This document shows, piece after piece, positions 37,771-47,574 of a DNA stretch of 64,000 nt. Numbering within the stretch: the stretch's first letter is position 1; the number at the start of each line of letters is the position of its first letter. Under the pieces are notes generated by a model. That model had not been told where the DNA came from. It did not search any database and saw only the letters and a list, made by a program, of their open reading frames with translations. The stretch comes from Desulfuromusa kysingii (GTDB lineage: Bacteria; Desulfobacterota; Desulfuromonadia; Desulfuromonadales; Geopsychrobacteraceae): NCBI RefSeq assembly GCF_900107645.1, contig NZ_FNQN01000004.1:124001-188000 (forward strand), in the 5' to 3' direction. Position numbers and translations under genes: made by a program.

Positions 37771-39609
37771 CTAACACGGCTCCAGAACCTGACGCACAAA
37801 GAGAGAGAGATCTTCAATCTTAAACGGTTTTTGCAGTAGCTTGTCAATGACCCCGGATTGCAGAGCCAATTCGTCCAACAAGTCAAAGTTGCCACTATAA
37901 AGAATAACCGGCATATCGGGCTTGTCCTGTTTTAATATGGTTGCAAATTCAACACCAGTCATCGCCGCCATATTCAGGTCGGTCACCACCAGATCAATCC
38001 TGTCCGTTTTTTGTAATAACTGCAAGGCAGCTACGGCACTGCTAGCAACACTGACCTGGTAACCGAGTGATTGCAACATGTCCTGCCCCATCTTAAGGAC
38101 AATGGCATCGTCATCCACCAATAAAATATGCTCGTCTCCTCCGAGAAGAGCAGAGGAATCATCCCGGTGTGGAGTTTCTGATTCTGGAACTCCCATCTGT
38201 TGCGGGAAGTAGATGGTGAAACAGCTCCCTTTGTCTACCTCGGGAGAGAGGATAATTCTACCACCATGGGCCTGCACAATCCCATGAACAACAGCTAACC
38301 CCATTCCAGTCCCCTTCCCGGTTTCTTTGGTGGTGAAAAACGGATCAAAAATCCGGTCCTGTATTTCAGCCGGAATACCAGAACCATCGTCACAAAAGAC
38401 CAGACGCAGGTAACCCCCAGCATCCAGACCCAAGATTTCAGCCTGACGTGATTGTAACTGGCAAGAGGTCAGAGATATTTGGATCTTTCCACCCGTTTCA
38501 GCAAGTTCATAAGCGGAGTTGGTCGCAAGATTCAACAAGACCTGATGAATTTGGCTGCTATCACCAACCATTCTGAGATCACTATCCAAATGGGTCTCGA
38601 TAGTCACACCATCGGGGAGTGACGCCTGAACCAACTCAAGGGCTTCGTTGACGATATCGGCAAGACAAAGTGTTTTTGTATAGGTCTCAGCCTTACGACT
38701 AAAAATCAAAATTTGAGCAATAAGATCTTTAGCCCGTTCACCCGCAACCATCACCCGCTCCAGACGCTTATGGGTCTGCGATCCCTTTTCTTCGGCATTG
38801 TAACAAAGCTGTACGTAACCAAGCATTGCAGCCAGGATATTGTTAAAATCGTGAGCAATCCCCCCTGCCAGAGCCCCCAGAGCTTCCATCTTTTGCGCCT
38901 GGTTGAGCTGCTGTTCGAGTTTTTTACGGCAGGTAAATTCGTCTTTCACCCTTTGGATGAGACCATTGATCGAGGTGACAAGACGATCGACCTCATCCAT
39001 CGATGCATTGTTTTTATCAAAAGTGAGGGGCTGGATTTTCTCCATCGCCGTCAAATCAATATTCTGAGCGTAGTTGGCGACACTGACAACGCGTCTGATT
39101 GCCTTTAAATGGAATAATAGAAAAATACTGATGGCGACCCCGAACACACCGAGACCATTCGTTAGAAATTCACTAAAGATATATTGTTGAAACAGACGTC
39201 CAAAAGGCTGATGGTTTAATTGCAAATAAACAGTTCCGACATTAACCCCTTCGCCAAAAGAAGAGGTGCGATACTCAACCACCCGAAAATACTCCTGAAA
39301 AGGTTCCTTCTTCCGGATTCCTCCCCGACCACAATCCAACTTGTCAGAATCACAAATCTCAATATAGGTCAGTAGCTGACTCACTTGACTGGTCGCAATC
39401 GTCTTCACCATTGAGTCGTTGTAATTCCAAAGAGCTTCACGAATGCTCGGCATAACACTGTGTTCAAAACTGGCAATCTGTTGCTCGACCAGCTCATGCT
39501 CTCGCTGCTGCAAGCGACTGATTTGATAGACGGATATACAGAGTGTAATTGACAAACAGATAAGGATGGAGCCGAAGAGTAGGCGTCTCTTCAAGCTAAT
39601 ATGTTTCAT
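37771..39609 (-). CDS. Membrane hybrid histidine kinase with C-terminal receiver
   Basis: 612 residues. Helix 1 about 9-28, periplasmic sensor about 30-150 (with CDSKLDCG, a Cys pair), helix 2 about 153-172, HAMP-like linker, HisKA with [17 protein letters not shown], HATPase with N, G1 (DDGSGIP) and G2 ([14 protein letters not shown]) boxes, receiver about 490-610 with Asp in [11 protein letters not shown] and LQKPF. Autokinase feeding its own receiver; the output partner is not obvious. In an operon with the downstream solute-binding protein. Confidence 0.92.
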   Translation of the reverse strand: MKHISLKRRLLFGSILICLSITLCISVYQISRLQQREHELVEQQIASFEHSVMPSIREALWNYNDSMVKTIATSQVSQLLTYIEICDSDKLDCGRGGIRKKEPFQEYFRVVEYRTSSFGEGVNVGTVYLQLNHQPFGRLFQQYIFSEFLTNGLGVFGVAISIFLLFHLKAIRRVVSVANYAQNIDLTAMEKIQPLTFDKNNASMDEVDRLVTSINGLIQRVKDEFTCRKKLEQQLNQAQKMEALGALAGGIAHDFNNILAAMLGYVQLCYNAEEKGSQTHKRLERVMVAGERAKDLIAQILIFSRKAETYTKTLCLADIVNEALELVQASLPDGVTIETHLDSDLRMVGDSSQIHQVLLNLATNSAYELAETGGKIQISLTSCQLQSRQAEILGLDAGGYLRLVFCDDGSGIPAEIQDRIFDPFFTTKETGKGTGMGLAVVHGIVQAHGGRIILSPEVDKGSCFTIYFPQQMGVPESETPHRDDSSALLGGDEHILLVDDDAIVLKMGQDMLQSLGYQVSVASSAVAALQLLQKTDRIDLVVTDLNMAAMTGVEFATILKQDKPDMPVILYSGNFDLLDELALQSGVIDKLLQKPFKIEDLSLFVRQVLEPC

Positions 39610-39751
39610 AGGTAAAGCCCTCTTTTCATTTACAATGTAGAAATCTTCAACTATGAATGATACCTAAAAAGACCCTTCGAAACTGAGGTTCATCGCACAA
39701 ACAGTGTTAGGATAGCAAACAATTTGCGCTCTTTAAAGAAATAATTTTTAT

Positions 39752-41002
39752 TTAATTAGTCGTTGATAGCCGCAAAGGATAAAATATCCGTTGCCCTTGA
39801 CGCAGATACAGCTCGGGTAAGTCAATGATTTGTCGACCGTTTAAAGCAGTCGAATCTACCTCCAGCTGCAATTTATGCCGCCCAGCGGGCAACGGAATCC
39901 GCACCAGAGTTAAGCGTCCCGGTAAGGTTTGCCAGGAGCGGGTATCGGGTTCCTCCAACAAAAACAGGGCAACGCGGACAATAGCCTCAGCGGCAGCATC
40001 ATTTTTATTGCCAACCGACTGAGCAATAGCTTCCTTAGCTGCAACCCGAAGGCTCTCTTTGGCGATGATACGAGCTTTACGAGCATCCAGTGCTTTGCGA
40101 GCGACAACTCCCAAATCCGTTGACAGCGGTGGCAAATACCGCCAGTTAACTGGGCGAATATCGATCCTTGGCGGGGAGATCTTTGTTGCCGGGTAGTAAG
40201 GGAAGGCAAACCGGATTGATGGCGGCAAAACGACGTTGCCTGGCCGCTTCAGAGGGATTCGCCCATTGGCGACGAACAACACCAGCTCGGCTTCGCCTTG
40301 AGGCAGATTCTGAGGAATATAAGGTTGATATTTTTCTACTTCATCAACCATTCCCAATCGCTTGGCGTATCTGACAATATCTGCAGCGACCGGAGCTGGG
40401 CTCGGCAAATCATCTGCCAGCTGCCGGTAAACCAGATAAGCATCGTTATCCTCAGCAAGATTCGCAAAACAAAGGGCAATCAGAGATCGGGTAAAATAAT
40501 CGGCTTGCAGCTCTGGATGATCTTGCAGCCGCGTTAATGCCTGTTTTGCTTCAACCAGAGCATCATCATACTCACCCAGCAGCAGGTAATTCATCATCAA
40601 ATAGCTGTGCACCCATAGCCGTTCGCTAGACTCTCCCTTGTACCGGGTCAGCCATTCATTGGTGACCAGTGAACCGGCCTGTTCGCTGAGACTGACAATC
40701 TCAAACTGGTCAATCAGCTGCGCCGCTTTAAGGAGTTGAGAGATGCTCTGGCGGTATTCCCCCAGCTGATGTAACACCACTCCACGTTCAAATAGAAACA
40801 GAAGCTGGTTCCGGTTCCCCGCACTCTCGCCTTTATCAAGCAGATCCAAAGCCTGTTGAGGTTGACCAGAATAATAGTAACGACTGGCTCGATTCAGCTT
40901 GCCGACACAACCATTCAAGAGAAGGAGGAGCAGCAACAAAAGCAACCAACGGTAGCCGGGTCGGAAAATACCTCCGAACCCGGCTTGAAAGAAAGATATC
41001 AT
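39752..41002 (-). CDS. COG3014-type lipoprotein with TPR-like repeats
   Basis: 416 residues from ATG 41002. The signal peptide contains a run of ten leucines and ends with the lipobox LLNGC, giving an acylated cysteine around residue 32. The following region (ASRYYYSGQPQQALDLLDKG, FERGVVLHQLGEYRQSISQLLKA) reads as TPR-like helices. The family is uncharacterised. It is usually next to an LpoB-like lipoprotein gene, as here (19 bases). An outer-membrane or periplasmic envelope role is inferred. Confidence 0.82.
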   Translation of the reverse strand: MISFFQAGFGGIFRPGYRWLLLLLLLLLLNGCVGKLNRASRYYYSGQPQQALDLLDKGESAGNRNQLLFLFERGVVLHQLGEYRQSISQLLKAAQLIDQFEIVSLSEQAGSLVTNEWLTRYKGESSERLWVHSYLMMNYLLLGEYDDALVEAKQALTRLQDHPELQADYFTRSLIALCFANLAEDNDAYLVYRQLADDLPSPAPVAADIVRYAKRLGMVDEVEKYQPYIPQNLPQGEAELVLFVANGRIPLKRPGNVVLPPSIRFAFPYYPATKISPPRIDIRPVNWRYLPPLSTDLGVVARKALDARKARIIAKESLRVAAKEAIAQSVGNKNDAAAEAIVRVALFLLEEPDTRSWQTLPGRLTLVRIPLPAGRHKLQLEVDSTALNGRQIIDLPELYLRQGQRIFYPLRLSTTN

Positions 41003-41021
41003 CAGTGCAATACCGAATGGC

Positions 41022-41636
41022 TTACCAACCGATAAACGGCTTGGATGCCTCACGAATCACTTCGGCACTATCGGCCCATTCGATCAATCCGGTCTCAATA
41101 TCTGTCAGCTCCATATTCAAACTGTAGTACATCAAGGTTTTCTTTTTCAGCCGGAACTGTCGCGGTTGCTTTTTCTCGATAGAACGCAACGTTCCGGTCA
41201 ACATATATTGAGCACCAACCTGACGGGCTCGTTGGATGCGGGTTTCAGCAGCAACGTTGCCGCCATACTGATAACTGGATTCCTTTTGGATGTTGTCGCG
41301 TTGAATCTTATTGATAAAACGCACTCGACCAGAGCTGAGCAACGCCTGACGCATGTCATCGGTCATCGCACTGGTGCTGATATGTTCACTGGTTCGATTG
41401 GCAATCCCATAGACAATCAGCACCGGACGGTCCGTTGCGCGCACTAAAGGATATTTGGTCAACAGGGATGTCACCATGTTGTCGACAATTGCCTTTTTAT
41501 CTGAGAAGTGATAACCCTCATCGTAAATAACCTGCTCATCCGATCCGACTTCGCGGGTAGTCACCGAGCAGCCCGCCGCGACAAAAACAAGCAGACCAAC
41601 CAAGAGCATTTTTAATAACAATGAAACTCTGTTCAT
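41022..41636 (-). CDS. LpoB-like lipoprotein (penicillin-binding protein activator family)
   Basis: 204 residues. Lipoprotein signal ending FVAAGCSV (Cys around residue 23). The mature part has the LpoB core PVLIVYGIANRTSEHISTSAMTDDMRQALL, RFINKIQRDNI, and YMLTGTLRSIE. In E. coli LpoB activates PBP1b. Here the orthology is inferred from fold and from its pairing with a COG3014 protein. Confidence 0.85.
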   Translation of the reverse strand: MNRVSLLLKMLLVGLLVFVAAGCSVTTREVGSDEQVIYDEGYHFSDKKAIVDNMVTSLLTKYPLVRATDRPVLIVYGIANRTSEHISTSAMTDDMRQALLSSGRVRFINKIQRDNIQKESSYQYGGNVAAETRIQRARQVGAQYMLTGTLRSIEKKQPRQFRLKKKTLMYYSLNMELTDIETGLIEWADSAEVIREASKPFIGW

Positions 41637-41720
41637 AACGATCCTCCAAACTAGAAAAACTTCAGACTACGATTTTCTGTCATTTTAGCGCACTTTTAAC
41701 CTTTGTGCAGCAGGGTCATT

Positions 41721-42140
41721 TTAATCCTGTTTCAGTAAATCAGCAAATGCAATTGCGGTCGCCTGTCTCAGCACCTCGATTTCCTGTTGCGGATAAGGGA
41801 CTGCGGGACGATGCCCCCAAACCGGACCGGGCCATGCGGGGTCACTTTTTCGCCGTCCGACATGATGCAGATGCAATTGACTGACAATATTTCCTAACTC
41901 GGCAACGTTGAGTTTATCAAAATGGAAATACTGATCCATCCACAGAGACAGCTGGATGGATTCAACCCAGAGCTGTTGCCGATCAGCCTCTTCCAAATGA
42001 TAAAATTCACGCAAATTTTCACGCTGAGGAACCAGAATAAACCAAGGATAGCTACAATCATTCATCAACAACAACCGACTGAGGGGAAAACTTCCACAAT
42101 CGATGGTATCCTGGCGTAAACGTTGGTCAAGTTCAAACAT
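41721..42140 (-). CDS. HIT-family protein with a Gln-His-His motif
   Basis: 139 residues. The histidine triad region reads QLHLHHVGRRKSDPAWPGPVWG, so the first His of H-x-H-x-H-x-x is Gln. This is a recognisable HIT subgroup with the WPGPVWG tail. The active His (third position) is kept. Nucleotide hydrolase or transferase activity is likely; the substrate is unknown. It is a single gene between rlmKL and the LpoB-like gene. Confidence 0.85.
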   Translation of the reverse strand: MFELDQRLRQDTIDCGSFPLSRLLLMNDCSYPWFILVPQRENLREFYHLEEADRQQLWVESIQLSLWMDQYFHFDKLNVAELGNIVSQLHLHHVGRRKSDPAWPGPVWGHRPAVPYPQQEIEVLRQATAIAFADLLKQD

Positions 42141-42236
42141 TTCAAATTCCTAAATAGCTTGCAGTTTAAAGTTTATAAGATTAATTCCGGGCGTCCATTC
42201 CTATAGGACACAGCAGGATAGGTTCTTTGGAAACAC

Positions 42237-42295
42237 CAAGAGGTAGCGGCGTCGAATGGGGCTACAACCCGACCCATGCCATTTACGACCTCTTG
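42237..42295. repeat. Nested inverted repeat at the rlmKL 3' end
   Basis: CAAGAGGT (42237-42244) and ACCTCTTG (42288-42295) are perfect 8-base arms; inside lies ATGGG / CCCAT. It spans the rlmKL stop codon and has no T-tract, so it may be an mRNA-end stabiliser rather than a terminator. Confidence 0.35.
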
Positions 42296-44433
42296 ATCAA
42301 CCAGCAATTATGAATCCTCGGATTGCGTTCAAAATCGAGGGGGATCGTCTTGGCACTCATGTCTTCAATGTCCAGCCCAGTCAAGGCTTCACGATCCATG
42401 TTGAACTTACGCAGATTATTGGAGAAGATCAAAGCTCCCCCAGGAGACAATAAGCGAACTGTTTTTTGTAGCAACGAGACATGGTCACGTTGGACATCAA
42501 AGGTTGCATCCATCCCTTTGGAATTGGAAAAAGTCGGGGGATCAAGGAAAATCAGGTCATATTCTCCGGTTGCTGTCTCAATCCAGCTCAAGCAGTCAGC
42601 CTGAATAATTTCCTCATCAGCGGGATCAAAATGATTCAGAGCGATGTTCTTTTCTGCCCAGCTCAGGTAAGTCTTTGACATATCGACTGTTGTGGTTGTC
42701 AGGGCGCCCCCCATCAAGGCATGTACGGTGGCAGCACCAGTATAGGCAAACAGATTGAGAAAACGACCGCCGCCAGCCATTTGCTGAATCAACTGCCGGG
42801 TTAAACGGTGGTCAAGAAAAAGACCGGTGTCGAGATAATCGGTCAAATTAACCAGAAACTTGCAATTTCCCTCCTGAACCTCTTTCAGGACACCTCGACG
42901 CGCCTGTTTTTCGTACTGCCAATTGCCTTTTTGCTGCTGCCGGATTTTCAGATGAATCTTATCCGCAGGGAGATCTAAAACCAGCGGCAGAGCATCCTGA
43001 ACGTCACGCAACCGCTCAGCGCTCTTATGCTCGTCAATCTCTTTCGGAGCGCGATACTCCTGCAGATGGACTTCATCGCCATAGAGATCGACGGCCACCG
43101 CATATTCGGGAAGGTCAGCATCGTAGAGGCGATAACAATCAATCTTCTCACGGCCGGCCCATTTCTTCAGTTTCTTAGAGTTCTTGCGCAACCGGTTGGC
43201 AAACATTTCAGCACCCGCTGAAAGTTTTTTCTTGACCGCTTTTCCGGCTCCATCCTCGAGGGATTGCCAATGGTTGCTATCTTCCAGATCAAACTGTAAC
43301 AATTGACACTTCAAGGCACCGTTATAGAGGACATTAATTTTCCCCGCCCGCAAACCGATACTGCGACCGAGCTGGGGACTTGAAGTGATCACCGCCGCGT
43401 GCCAGCCAGGGCATTGCTTGGCCATTTTTTCGCCCAGCAGATTATAAAATACCGGCAACTCACTGGCGACACCAAGGCGCTCGCCATAAGGGGGGTTCGC
43501 CACCAGTAGCCCCGTTGATGCTCCCGCAGGTGGGGTAAATTCTCGCAAGGTCCGCCGCTCAAAGTGAATGACCTTATCCAGCCCGGCATTCTGAGCATGT
43601 TGCCATGCGGCTTTAATCGCCCGGTGGTCGCTGTCATAACCGACAATCGGGGCAATCTTTCTCTCTAATCCCCGCGCCTGACGCTGTCGCGCGGCTTCAA
43701 CCACAGCATCCCAAGCAGCAACATCATGTTGTTTCCAGCCAGTAAAACCAAAGTAAGAGCGCAACAATCCCGGAGCGGTATCGGTCGCTATCAGCCCGGC
43801 TTCAAGGGGGAGCGTCCCCGAACCACAAAGTGGATCAACTAATGCCCCACCGGCGGCACAGATATCAGGCCAGCCAGCACGAATCAGAATCGCAGCGGCC
43901 AAAGTTTCTTTTAACGGCGCATGGACACCATCAATCCGGTAGCCTCGTCGATGCAGACTATCCCCGGAAAGATCGATGCTCAAGGTCGCCTGATCCTTAT
44001 AGATATGGAGATTGAGTCGCACATCGGGACGTTCCACTGAGACGGAAGGACGCTCACCACTTCGAGAACGGAACTGGTCAACAATCGCGTCCTTGACACG
44101 TAAAGCCCCATAACGAGTGTGGTTGATTTTAGAGCTGACCAGAGTGCAATCAACAGCCAGAGTACTGGTCACCGCCAGATGCTCTGACCAATCAACTTTC
44201 AACACTTCATCATAGAGTTGATCAGCATCCAAAGCGGCAAAATTGGCGAGCGGCAAAAGCACACGATTGGCTAAACGGGACCAGAGACAGGCATGATAAG
44301 CCATCTCAAGATCACCGGAGAAACGGACACCAGCACGTTCCTGCTTAACATCAGCCGCACCCATATTTTCTAATTCTGTTGCCAACAAAGGCTCTAAACC
44401 GAGCGCAGCTGTGGCAAAATATTGTTGTTGCAT
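42283..44433 (-). CDS. rlmL: RlmKL, dual 23S rRNA methyltransferase (G2069 N7 / G2445 N2)
   Basis: About 716 residues from ATG 44433 (GTG 44439 possible). N-terminal THUMP (about 45-155), then the RlmL domain with DPLCGSGTLPLEAGL and LLVANPPYGERLG, and the C-terminal RlmK domain with FLNLFAYTGAATVHAL and LIFLDPPTFSNSKGM. Both active domains look intact; E. coli RlmKL is the same fusion (702 residues). The start has a weak ribosome site. Confidence 0.94.
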   Translation of the reverse strand: MQQQYFATAALGLEPLLATELENMGAADVKQERAGVRFSGDLEMAYHACLWSRLANRVLLPLANFAALDADQLYDEVLKVDWSEHLAVTSTLAVDCTLVSSKINHTRYGALRVKDAIVDQFRSRSGERPSVSVERPDVRLNLHIYKDQATLSIDLSGDSLHRRGYRIDGVHAPLKETLAAAILIRAGWPDICAAGGALVDPLCGSGTLPLEAGLIATDTAPGLLRSYFGFTGWKQHDVAAWDAVVEAARQRQARGLERKIAPIVGYDSDHRAIKAAWQHAQNAGLDKVIHFERRTLREFTPPAGASTGLLVANPPYGERLGVASELPVFYNLLGEKMAKQCPGWHAAVITSSPQLGRSIGLRAGKINVLYNGALKCQLLQFDLEDSNHWQSLEDGAGKAVKKKLSAGAEMFANRLRKNSKKLKKWAGREKIDCYRLYDADLPEYAVAVDLYGDEVHLQEYRAPKEIDEHKSAERLRDVQDALPLVLDLPADKIHLKIRQQQKGNWQYEKQARRGVLKEVQEGNCKFLVNLTDYLDTGLFLDHRLTRQLIQQMAGGGRFLNLFAYTGAATVHALMGGALTTTTVDMSKTYLSWAEKNIALNHFDPADEEIIQADCLSWIETATGEYDLIFLDPPTFSNSKGMDATFDVQRDHVSLLQKTVRLLSPGGALIFSNNLRKFNMDREALTGLDIEDMSAKTIPLDFERNPRIHNCWLIKRS

Positions 44434-44459
44434 GATCACATTAATCCATTAATTAGTAA

Positions 44460-44488
44460 GGGCAGACTGAGTGCCTGCCCGGTTTTTT
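44460..44488 (+). terminator. Plus-strand terminator-like hairpin in the rlmKL/M16C gap
   Basis: GGGCAG (44460-44465) and CTGCCC (44475-44480) are followed by GGTTTTTT on the plus strand. No plus-strand gene lies upstream, and on the minus strand there is no U-tract, so its role is unclear. Confidence 0.45.
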
Positions 44489-44567
44489 ACAGCAGATTTC
44501 TGATCGATACCCCACGATCAATAAACGCCACGCGGGCGACCACGAAGGGCCGCCCCTCAAGAAAAAG

Positions 44568-47519
44568 CTATATTTTACGTAACTCCAGAGCTTGCGCCCC
44601 CAACTGTTCATTCGCCTGTTGCAGCGCCGCTTCACCTGCCAGAACGGCGACTGAACTTTCCCCATTCTTGAGATATTTTTCTGCAACTCGCTGTAATGCT
44701 TCGGCATCGACAGCCAAAAGTTGCTGACGCATCCGGTTTCGCATATCTAACGTCATCCCCTGACGCAGATTGGCAAATTCATCCGCCCCTGCCCCGGCCG
44801 GTGAATGGGGTTTATCCAGATCACCAAAAACCGCCAGGATAGATTCTTTGATAGAATCCGCAGGGAAATCGCCAGCCACAGCCCAATCAATCGCCTGATC
44901 ATAGACCTGCAAAGTCCGCAGCAGCTGAGGATCTCGGTAAGAGAGCATACTGAACAGTCCAGACTCGGAATTGTATCCCGCCATGCCGCCGTAAGCCCCC
45001 CCTTTTTCACGAATTTCACGGTGCAGAAATTCGGACCGTAACAATTTGGCCAGGACGGTTAAGGCAGCACTATCCGGATGGGTGTAAGCGACAGCACTGA
45101 AAACCCGGGTCACATAGTTCACCGGAATAGACCAGAGCAACCCCTGTGACGCTGATTGAGGAGTCAATGTTGCAACCGTAGCGTTATCCGTTGTAGCCCC
45201 GGCAGGGAGGTGCTCAAGCAGTTGCCTCAAAGCGACTTTAAACGGAGGGAAATTTTCTGCTTCGACAGTCACCGCCGTCTGTAACTGACTCTGCGTGAAC
45301 AGCTGTGTCGCGATCCCTTTGAGCAGCGTTGCCAGCTCAGCTAAATCTTCAACTGATTTCGCTGCCAGTTCACGAATCAGAGCGACCTGAGAGAGCCCGG
45401 ACCACTGTTCACGTTGCCACCCGGACAAAGATAGCGAGGCCGCTGCAGCCCTTGCGGCATAGGTGTGCCCCGATTGGGGAACGGAATTTTCAAGGGAGAC
45501 CTGAAGCTGGTTCAATACCGTGTGAAGCCGTTGTAGATCACTGAAGTCAGGACTCAGCAACATTTCTTGCAGCAAAGCAAACAAGGGCTGACAATTCCGC
45601 ACCAAAGCTTTGCCCTTCAGTTCAAAGCTGGCCGCAAACTTATCGACATCCTGCGGGTCATCCAGCAATGAGGTCCGGGCGAAAATGCCACCGGTAACCG
45701 CCTCCATCGCCTCAGCCATTTGCAGATAATCGCGTTGACTGGTACCAACCTGGGTCAACAGACTACTAAAGACCGGAAGGTATTTATACTGTTCAGCCGT
45801 GAGTCCCTGAAGACCGAAATTCAGAGCGACGACACCAATACCATTGGTCGGTTGAGCAAACCAAAAAGTTTTAACAGACGCCTCCAGCTGTTGTTCAACC
45901 GGCACCGCCACCTCATGGGTGGGGATATCACTTAACTCCAAGGTTGGTAAACAAGAGAGATCCTCTTCCTCTTCCTGAGCGGTTTGTAACTCTTTGGCCC
46001 GCGCTACCAATTGTTGCTTTTCTGTATCACTGAGCTGTTGCTCAATTTTATCCAGCTCAGCACGGGTAGCCGCATCCTGCTGGGCGCCAAGATCGGTATC
46101 GGGTTGCAGCAACAGGGTAACCCGGTGTTGGTTATTGAGAAGTCGGTTGCGGATTAAATTCTCAAAAAACGGTTCAGCTGCTACTTTTTGCTGGATTTTT
46201 TGCAAGTCATCTTCAAACTTCAATGCTGCCAGCGGATCTCCCCCATGAATCCAGGGGCCAATCAGACGCATCAACAATAACAAGGAGTAAGGATAACTAT
46301 CACCGGTCACTTCGCGGTTGGAAAATTCGAGTCGATGGATCGCGGCATCAATCCGCTCCGGACTAAAACCTTCCGCCGCCACCTGTTCGAGAGTCTCCAG
46401 AATCAGCGTCTCAATAGCCTCAACCTGCTCTGGATCTGTCCCCTGTAAACCTGCAGCAAAATAGGTGGTACGGATATCGTCATGATAACCAGTCCCTGGA
46501 GCCAGATTGGCCCCCAGACCAGAATCCAACAGCGCCTTATAAAGCGGTGCCGCTGGATTTCCCAGCAGAAGAGCCGACAGCAATGACATCGCCAGCCGCT
46601 CAAAACTATCGTTAACGTCACCGTCGAGCCAGGCGATCTCAACCAGCGAACGTTTTTCAAGAGGCTCACCAGCATCCAGAGGATATTTTTCTGTCACCTT
46701 CAAGGGGGCGTCCAGCCGTTGTTCAACTGGAACTTCACTATCCAGATCAAGGCGGTCAAATTTTGTCAGCACCCGATCTTCCACGATAGCCAACAGTTCT
46801 GACAAATCGAGGTTGCCGGAGCTGAAGAACCAGGAATTGCTGGGATGATAATAGCGAGCATGAAAATCACGCAGCTCTTGCCAACTCAAAGCCGGGATAT
46901 CTTCCGGCTCACCACCAGAATTATGCCGATATGTCGTCGTCGGGTAGAGATGCTTATCCAGCCGTCGAGATAACAGCGATGAGGGGTCTGACATGGCCCC
47001 TTTCATCTCGTTATAGACAACCCCTTTGTACTCCAGTGGCGATGTTGGGTCGTCACCGACGGCATACTCAAGGCGATGTCCCTCCTGGCTGAAATCACGT
47101 TCCGTCAAACGGGGGAAAAAAGCGGCATCCAGATAGATATCCAGCAGGTTATGAAAATCTTTGCGATTCATGCTGGAAAAGGGATAGAGGGTCCAGTCAC
47201 TGGCGGTCATCGCGTTCATAAAACTGTTAAGACTGCGCTTGAGCATCGAGAAAAAGGGATCGCGGACTGGAAACCGCTCTGATCCGCAAAGCGCGGTGTG
47301 TTCCAGAATATGGGCGACACCGGTTGAATCATCGGGGGGAGTCCGAAACCCGACTGCGAACAAATGGTTATCATCATCCCGATCGAGATGCATAAAACGC
47401 GCACCGGTGACCTGATGATGCAAACGAATCATGGTCGCGTTAATCGCTGGGAGGGCATCGACCTGATCGACAATAAAACCGTGAATAGACTGTCCGGGAG
47501 AAAACTTACAATTGCTCAT
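44568..47519 (-). CDS. M16C metalloprotease (PreP/Cym1-like)
   Basis: 983 residues, the size of presequence proteases. The inverted zinc motif HILEH is at 70-74 (H70, E73, H74) in GVAHILEHTALCGSERFPVRDPFF, with the distal Glu in YNEMKGAMSD. The C-terminal half is the inactive M16 partner domain (RVFSAVAYTHPDSAALTV, GAYGGMAGYNSESGLFSMLSYRDP). There is no signal peptide, so cytoplasmic. It degrades unfolded peptides in relatives. 134 bases upstream of rlmKL. Confidence 0.93.
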   Translation of the reverse strand: MSNCKFSPGQSIHGFIVDQVDALPAINATMIRLHHQVTGARFMHLDRDDDNHLFAVGFRTPPDDSTGVAHILEHTALCGSERFPVRDPFFSMLKRSLNSFMNAMTASDWTLYPFSSMNRKDFHNLLDIYLDAAFFPRLTERDFSQEGHRLEYAVGDDPTSPLEYKGVVYNEMKGAMSDPSSLLSRRLDKHLYPTTTYRHNSGGEPEDIPALSWQELRDFHARYYHPSNSWFFSSGNLDLSELLAIVEDRVLTKFDRLDLDSEVPVEQRLDAPLKVTEKYPLDAGEPLEKRSLVEIAWLDGDVNDSFERLAMSLLSALLLGNPAAPLYKALLDSGLGANLAPGTGYHDDIRTTYFAAGLQGTDPEQVEAIETLILETLEQVAAEGFSPERIDAAIHRLEFSNREVTGDSYPYSLLLLMRLIGPWIHGGDPLAALKFEDDLQKIQQKVAAEPFFENLIRNRLLNNQHRVTLLLQPDTDLGAQQDAATRAELDKIEQQLSDTEKQQLVARAKELQTAQEEEEDLSCLPTLELSDIPTHEVAVPVEQQLEASVKTFWFAQPTNGIGVVALNFGLQGLTAEQYKYLPVFSSLLTQVGTSQRDYLQMAEAMEAVTGGIFARTSLLDDPQDVDKFAASFELKGKALVRNCQPLFALLQEMLLSPDFSDLQRLHTVLNQLQVSLENSVPQSGHTYAARAAAASLSLSGWQREQWSGLSQVALIRELAAKSVEDLAELATLLKGIATQLFTQSQLQTAVTVEAENFPPFKVALRQLLEHLPAGATTDNATVATLTPQSASQGLLWSIPVNYVTRVFSAVAYTHPDSAALTVLAKLLRSEFLHREIREKGGAYGGMAGYNSESGLFSMLSYRDPQLLRTLQVYDQAIDWAVAGDFPADSIKESILAVFGDLDKPHSPAGAGADEFANLRQGMTLDMRNRMRQQLLAVDAEALQRVAEKYLKNGESSVAVLAGEAALQQANEQLGAQALELRKI

Positions 47520-47574
47520 AACTATCCTGACTGCAGAGATTCGCTAACGCGATCCCGCACACTAAAAGTTTTGA

